A DNA stretch of 9,518 nucleotides. It comes from TMED108 sp036166415. Its GTDB lineage: Bacteria > Fidelibacterota > Marinisomatia > Marinisomatales > TCS55. The stretch is from positions 1-9,518 of the forward strand of contig JAYZHP010000005.1 of NCBI GenBank assembly GCA_036166415.1, read 5' to 3'. Of the stretch, positions 5,671-9,518 are shown piece by piece (the first letter of the stretch is position 1; each line of letters begins with the position of its first letter). A program made the translations under genes and the position numbers. Under the pieces are notes generated by a model that did no database searches, was not told where the DNA came from, and saw only the letters and a list, made by a program, of their open reading frames with translations.

Positions 5671-7197
5671 ATGAATTCACCGAAGTTATTATTGTTTATC
5701 ATTATTCTGTTTAATGCCTGTGCTCCACATATCAAAGTTGTAGAGCGCTATCCCAACGATCAGAAAAAAACTACTGAAGTTTTCAAGCACAAGCGTCTCG
5801 GATCTGCGCTTAAGAAGCGATTAACATACCATGCAAGTGGCCAGGTTGAAACAGAAACAAATTTTTCCAATAAGGATAAACATGGAACATTTTTTTCTTA
5901 TCATGAGAATGGGCGCTATGCGATCAAAGGCAATTATAAATTTGGTAAAAAAAGCGGTAAGTGGGAGTGGCTTGATCAAAACGGCCAATTAGATTCGGTT
6001 TACAGTTATAAAAATGGTCTATTAGATGGAAAGTATGAGAATTATGATAAGGGAAATATTCAGATAAGACAACAATATCGAATAGGTAAACTGAATGGTG
6101 CCTTTACAGAATACTATTCTGATGGTTCAAAAAAATCAACTGGAAAATACCTTAACGATCTTCCTCATAGTAAGTGGGAATGGTTTGATAAAAACCAATT
6201 AAAAACTAGGCTGATTAATTACAATAGTGGAATTAAAAATGGCAACTTTAAAGTTTGGTCCGATGGCGTTATAAACCTTTCAGGAGTTTACTGGTCTGAT
6301 AAACGCCATGGAGCTTGGAAGTGGCATCGGTCTGATAAGCAATTAGACTCATTAGTGAACTATACCAATGGGGAGCTAAATGGTCAATATAAAATTTGGC
6401 ATGATAATAATAACTTAAAGATAATAGGAAGCTTTGCTGAAGGAAAACCTAGCGGTGAATGGAAATGGCTTTCCGAAAGAAAACAGACCGATTCATTAAA
6501 AACATTTTTGTCGGGCAAGTTGAATGGATTAACTGAAATTTATTATAACAATGGTCAAATAAAGTATCAACGTCAGTATAGATCCGGTCAATTAGATGGA
6601 GAATCAGTTTCATTTTATATTTCCGGGCAACTTGAGAGCAAAATTCAATATAAAATAAATGAGAAAATGGGCCCCTTTGAATTTTGGTCTTCCAATGGTC
6701 AAATTGAAGAACAAGGAACCTATCTTAAGGATCAATACCACGGCCTTATTCGGAGAAATTATTCAACAGGGCAATTAGCATCTGCAGCAACATACAGTAG
6801 AGGGATTCTAGATGGTATTTCCCAAATATTTACCCCATCCAATAACTTGAAAAAAGAGGTTTTTTATTCAATGGGGAAGGAAATTGCTAGGTTAGAATAT
6901 CATGATAATGGAAGGTTTAAGCGGGTATTGCTATTTGAAGAAGGCTTAACGATTTATGAGCGCAAGTGGAATATAGATGGATTTGAAAATACCGAACCAA
7001 TCTATATAACCGGAACTCGTACAGAAGCAGATTATTATATTTCAGGTCAAATAAAATACGAATGTATATATAAGGGTCAATCAAAACATGGTATGGAATG
7101 GTGGTTTGATGAACAGCGTAATCCATTAAAAATAAATCTATACAACAATGGCAAAAAGATGATCTCCCATGATCTTTTATATGTTAGCGATGAATAA
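5671..7197 (+). CDS. Long MORN-variant repeat lipoprotein, function unknown
   Basis: 508 residues. The N-terminus has a short basic start and hydrophobic run (5-14) followed by LFNAC, so Cys17 is the likely lipidation site. The lipobox is imperfect because Phe is at -3. From about residue 44 to 495 the protein is built of some 17-18 tandem units of 23-25 residues with the MORN-variant (MORN_2, YwqK-like) pattern Y-x-N/S-G-x-x-x-x-x-x-Y-x-x-G-x-x-x-G. Examples are HENGRYAIKGNYKFGKKSG and YNNGQIKYQRQYRSGQLDG. Such repeats form an open beta scaffold, and many are annotated as a YwqK-family antitoxin, a label with little general support. Translation can also be extended upstream to a TTG at 5626, but that would bury the signal sequence, so ATG 5671 is chosen. 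The gene is divergent from pntAA and 29 nt upstream of the DUF423 gene. Likely a surface or periplasm-facing scaffold; no catalytic motif is visible. Confidence 0.85.
   Translation: MNSPKLLLFIIILFNACAPHIKVVERYPNDQKKTTEVFKHKRLGSALKKRLTYHASGQVETETNFSNKDKHGTFFSYHENGRYAIKGNYKFGKKSGKWEWLDQNGQLDSVYSYKNGLLDGKYENYDKGNIQIRQQYRIGKLNGAFTEYYSDGSKKSTGKYLNDLPHSKWEWFDKNQLKTRLINYNSGIKNGNFKVWSDGVINLSGVYWSDKRHGAWKWHRSDKQLDSLVNYTNGELNGQYKIWHDNNNLKIIGSFAEGKPSGEWKWLSERKQTDSLKTFLSGKLNGLTEIYYNNGQIKYQRQYRSGQLDGESVSFYISGQLESKIQYKINEKMGPFEFWSSNGQIEEQGTYLKDQYHGLIRRNYSTGQLASAATYSRGILDGISQIFTPSNNLKKEVFYSMGKEIARLEYHDNGRFKRVLLFEEGLTIYERKWNIDGFENTEPIYITGTRTEADYYISGQIKYECIYKGQSKHGMEWWFDEQRNPLKINLYNNGKKMISHDLLYVSDE
5818..7155 (+). 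repeat. Protein-level tandem MORN-variant repeats, with a two-unit super-repeat
   Basis: Degenerate repeats of about 70-75 bp encode the units of the lipoprotein. Between residues about 95 and 266 one unit type starts with [S/H]-G-x-W-x-W (SGKWEW 95, HSKWEW 166, HGAWKW 213, SGEWKW 261). It usually carries L-D-S-L (QLDSV, QLDSL, QTDSL). A second type follows N-G or D-G and has an aromatic pair (YENY, EYY, FKVW, YKIW). The last three tryptophan units are 47-48 residues apart, i.e. two units. The repeats have diverged at DNA level, so this is an old expansion, not a slippage tract. Confidence 0.8.
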
Positions 7198-7226
7198 CAG
7201 AATAATATATTGTAATTTATAGAACA

Positions 7227-7601
7227 ATGGAGCGTCATATTTTATGGATAATCATTGGTTCAGCCTTGGCTGCGCTAGCTGTTGCAATAGGAGCTTTTGG
7301 TGCGCATGGCCTTAAATCAAGAGTCTCTGCAGATGATTTAATAATTTTTGAAACGGGAGTGCGCTACCAGATGTATCATTCCTTAGCATTGATACTGCTT
7401 GGACTGATAGGAGTCAATTTCCAATCAAATGTGGTTCAACTCCCCGCCATATTATTTCTAGTTGGCATAATTATATTTTCTGGAACACTGTACCTGATTC
7501 CATTAACTGGACTACGCTGGCTTGGTGCGATAACTCCAATTGGTGGCACTGCGCTTATTCTTGGGTGGATTATGCTTATATTTAATCTTATAAGATCTTA
7601 A
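7227..7601 (+). CDS. DUF423 family small membrane protein (YgdD/YwdK-like)
   Basis: 124 residues with four predicted membrane helices (about 5-25, 50-64, 72-91 and 97-121). Signature segments of the DUF423 family are IGAFGAHGLK (21-30), FETGVRYQMYHSLALILLG (41-59) and LTGLRWLGAITPIGG (93-107). The family is widespread in bacteria and its molecular function is unknown. The length is normal and the gene looks intact. The ATG has no clear ribosome site. It begins 29 nt after the MORN lipoprotein stop with no terminator between, so it may be transcribed from upstream. Its stop codon shares one base with the ATG of the permease (TAATG at 7599-7603), which indicates translational coupling. Confidence 0.93.
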   Translation: MERHILWIIIGSALAALAVAIGAFGAHGLKSRVSADDLIIFETGVRYQMYHSLALILLGLIGVNFQSNVVQLPAILFLVGIIIFSGTLYLIPLTGLRWLGAITPIGGTALILGWIMLIFNLIRS

Positions 7602-8920
7602 TGTCAAATTCTAGAAGAGTTCTCGGTGTATTTGATGCAACCTCAATGGTGACAGGTAATATGATAGGTTCAGGTATATTTCTACTAGTTGGTTTTGCTG
7701 CAGAACCCGTTACGAGTGAATTTGCACTAATAATGGCATGGTTGGGAGGTGGAATTATGGCGCTTATGGGTGCATTTTGCATAGCGGAGCTCTCAACGCG
7801 TTTTCCTCAAACAGGTGGCGATTTTATTTATCTTCATAAGGTCTATGGTCCTTTTCCATCTTTTTTGTATGGCTGGATGAGCTTAGTAATCTTTCAAACA
7901 GGTGCTACTGCAGTATTGGCGTTATTTTCAGCCAAATACACTTTACAATTCTTTCCCCATCTTCAATTTTTATCAATACCAGGACTTGCTTCTTTAATCT
8001 TAGCTACATTGACATTAATTCATTGCTTTAAAGTTCAAGTAGGATCACGTTTTCAATCGATTTTGACCATCGTAAAAGTTGTTGGAATATTTACGATGAT
8101 TGCTATTCTAATAAATCTAAAACCTGAAGAAGTAGTACCAGTAAACAATGGAACATCTTCATACAATCCCTATATTGGGTTTTCACGCGCATTAACACCT
8201 ATTTTTTTTGCTTACACCGGCTGGAATTGCGCTGGGTATATTGCGGGTGAAATTTCTAATCCAAGAAAAACGTTACCGGTTGCCTTAATTGGAGGCACAT
8301 TGGCAACAATGATAATTTATGCCATAGTAAATTACTCATTCATTCAATCTATTGGTCTTGAAAGTATGAAGGGCCAAGAAATGGTACCGCTGTTGGCCTT
8401 GAATGCTGTTGGTGCAGGTCATTGGTCAAATTTTTTATCTCTTTTGATATTGATTAGCGTCATGAGTTCGCTATCAATTCACGTTCAAACCGCCGCCGCT
8501 AGAGTCATTCAAGCCATGGGGCAGCAGGGTATTTTTTTTAAATTTACGGGTAAAACTCATTCGCGATATTATACTCCTGTTAACGCTTTAACTGTTCAGG
8601 CAATATGGACAATCGGGCTCATGTTTTTATTAGATATTGAAAATTTAGTTGACTCAACAACGGTAGTTATGATTATGTTTTCAGCTCTTTCAATATCAAC
8701 CCTATTTAAAGTTGATAGATCTAAATCAGATTCAAAAATTTATAATATTCCTTTTTATCCCTATATCCCTATAGCATACATCATAAGTGCTTTTTTTATT
8801 TGTTGGGGAGTCATCCAATTTCACTTAGGGCAAAATAGCTACCTCCCATTTTGGGGATTATTTTTTCTGTTAGCTGGTAGTATTATTTATTTTTCATGGA
8901 AGAAGTTATTTAATGAATAA
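7601..8920 (+). CDS. APC superfamily amino-acid permease
   Basis: 439 residues, about 12 membrane helices and no signal peptide, typical of the amino acid-polyamine-organocation superfamily. Helix 1 has the substrate-binding break GNMIGSGIFLLVG (19-31). ELSTRFPQTGGDFIYL (63-78) is the conserved segment of helix 2 and loop 2-3. AYTGWNCAGYIAGEISNPRKTLP (starting at 204, helix 6 and its following loop) resembles LAT/SteT-type exchangers, where a G-W-x-x pattern precedes the E-E/E-I-x-N-P-R-x-x-x-P motif. The substrate cannot be read from the sequence. The gene overlaps DUF423 by 1 nt and ahcY by 8 nt, so the three are coupled. A neutral amino acid such as serine, methionine or homocysteine is possible given the neighbour, but this is only inference. 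Confidence 0.92.
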   Translation: MSNSRRVLGVFDATSMVTGNMIGSGIFLLVGFAAEPVTSEFALIMAWLGGGIMALMGAFCIAELSTRFPQTGGDFIYLHKVYGPFPSFLYGWMSLVIFQTGATAVLALFSAKYTLQFFPHLQFLSIPGLASLILATLTLIHCFKVQVGSRFQSILTIVKVVGIFTMIAILINLKPEEVVPVNNGTSSYNPYIGFSRALTPIFFAYTGWNCAGYIAGEISNPRKTLPVALIGGTLATMIIYAIVNYSFIQSIGLESMKGQEMVPLLALNAVGAGHWSNFLSLLILISVMSSLSIHVQTAAARVIQAMGQQGIFFKFTGKTHSRYYTPVNALTVQAIWTIGLMFLLDIENLVDSTTVVMIMFSALSISTLFKVDRSKSDSKIYNIPFYPYIPIAYIISAFFICWGVIQFHLGQNSYLPFWGLFFLLAGSIIYFSWKKLFNE

Positions 8921-9518
8921 AATTTCAAAAAATGGATCCAAGAAAAATGGACATAATTTGCTTAATTGGGCTGAAGAAAGAATGCCAATTTTGCAAAAAA
9001 TATCAACACGTTTTGAAAGCGAAAAACCCTTAAAGGATATCAAGATTGGTGTCGCTTTACATCTTGAAAAGAAAACTGGAATCTTGTTGCGCACACTGTG
9101 CAAAGGAGGCGCTGAAATTTCAGCATCATCCTGCAATCCATTAACAACAGATAACACTGTTGCAGCTGCCCTTTCAGATGAAATGACTATTCATGCATGG
9201 GCTGGGCAAACCGATGCAGAATATTATGAATGCTTACATGCTGTTCTTTCGACACAGCCAAATATTTTGATTGATGATGGATGCGATCTGATCTTTTTAG
9301 CACATTCAAAATATCCTGAGATTGTAAATAATATTTATGGTGCCTGTGAAGAAACAACAACGGGAATTGTTAGATTGCAAGCAATGCATAAGGATGCTGC
9401 GCTTAAATTTCCAATAATGGCTGTAAATAACGCATTTTCAAAATACCTCTTTGATAACAGATACGGAACTGGGCAAAGTGTTATAGAAGGTATTTTATCT
9501 GCAACGAACACCCTTATT
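8913..9518 (+). CDS. ahcY: Adenosylhomocysteinase (S-adenosyl-L-homocysteine hydrolase), N-terminal half, truncated by window edge
   Basis: The enzyme reversibly splits S-adenosylhomocysteine into adenosine and homocysteine with tightly bound NAD, relieving inhibition of methyltransferases. 202 codons are visible, about half the protein; the reading frame runs off the window. Recognisable segments are NWAEERMPIL (18-27), GVALHLEKKTG (46-56, His50 equals human His55), SCNPLTTDNTVAAALSDE (73-90), LIDDGCDL (119-126), EETTTGIVRL (146-155) and KYLFDNRYGTGQS (177-189, Lys177 and Asp181 equal human Lys186 and Asp190). The LHLEKKT and SNPL/CNPL-type segments match the short archaeal/Thermotoga-like form rather than the long eukaryote/proteobacterial one. 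Asn173 replaces the Asp usual in V-N-D-A. The ATG lies within the permease end (ATGAATAA, 8-nt overlap), with only a weak GGAAGAAG upstream. The NAD-binding GxGxxG region lies beyond the window. Confidence 0.95.
   Translation, partial: MNKISKNGSKKNGHNLLNWAEERMPILQKISTRFESEKPLKDIKIGVALHLEKKTGILLRTLCKGGAEISASSCNPLTTDNTVAAALSDEMTIHAWAGQTDAEYYECLHAVLSTQPNILIDDGCDLIFLAHSKYPEIVNNIYGACEETTTGIVRLQAMHKDAALKFPIMAVNNAFSKYLFDNRYGTGQSVIEGILSATNTLI

Noticed and set aside
6917..7126. Minus-strand open frame inside the MORN lipoprotein
   Set aside because: Fully inside a well-supported repeat protein; no start signal or homology pattern.
5671..7197. Toxin-antitoxin system based on the YwqK-like antitoxin label
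   Set aside because: No small toxin gene is adjacent; the protein is a long exported repeat lipoprotein, and MORN-variant repeats alone do not indicate an antitoxin.
7588..7782. Minus-strand open frame at the DUF423/permease junction
   Set aside because: Opposes the conserved helix 1 of the permease; not a plausible gene.
8906..9157. Minus-strand open frame of 83 codons opposite the start of ahcY
   Set aside because: The plus strand encodes unmistakable SAH hydrolase motifs here; the minus frame is a shadow.
1..9518. CRISPR array, tRNA, riboswitch or mobile element
   Set aside because: No direct DNA repeats with spacers, no cloverleaf, no transposase or integrase and no terminal repeats were seen; gaps between genes are too short for most structured RNAs.

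Overview
The window is AT-rich, gene-dense bacterial DNA. Most starts lack a strong Shine-Dalgarno sequence, and genes are packed with 1-8 nt gaps or overlaps. The gene set (split three-subunit transhydrogenase, short archaeal/Thermotoga-like adenosylhomocysteinase, MORN-variant lipoprotein, Bacteroidota-like ECF sigma end) suggests a free-living Gram-negative bacterium of the FCB group, perhaps a marine lineage such as Marinimicrobia. That placement is an inference from style and gene content, not a proof. There are no tRNA or rRNA genes, no CRISPR array, no insertion sequences and no phage genes, and no gene-free stretch exceeds about 115 bp.

Layout. (1) 1-1006, plus strand: the last codons of an ECF-type sigma factor, a small single-pass membrane protein with an all-acidic outer domain (candidate anti-sigma), and a basic periplasmic Spy/CpxP-like protein, closed by a strong intrinsic terminator. 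The architecture resembles CnrH-CnrY-CnrX envelope/metal sensing. (2) 1061-2140, plus: serC, phosphoserine aminotransferase, as a single-gene unit. (3) 2137-5557, minus: the operon pntAA-pntAB-pntB-msrA. It encodes the proton-translocating NAD(P)+ transhydrogenase, which makes NADPH, followed by peptide methionine sulfoxide reductase A, whose recycling normally draws on NADPH through thioredoxin. serC and msrA converge and share a TTAA that supplies both stop codons. (4) 5558-5670: a divergent, extremely AT-rich promoter region with an 8-bp inverted repeat. (5) 5671-9518, plus: a long MORN-variant repeat lipoprotein, then a DUF423 membrane protein, an APC-family amino-acid permease and the first half of ahcY. 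The last three overlap by 1 and 8 nt and are probably translationally coupled.

Most of the window is recognisable housekeeping and envelope biology. The points most worth a second look are the sigma/acidic-membrane/basic-periplasmic trio, the absence of the usual proton-channel histidine in both membrane subunits of the transhydrogenase, a possible dual start giving exported and cytosolic MsrA, and the two-unit super-repeat in the MORN lipoprotein. I see no clear sign of a wholly new defence or mobile system.
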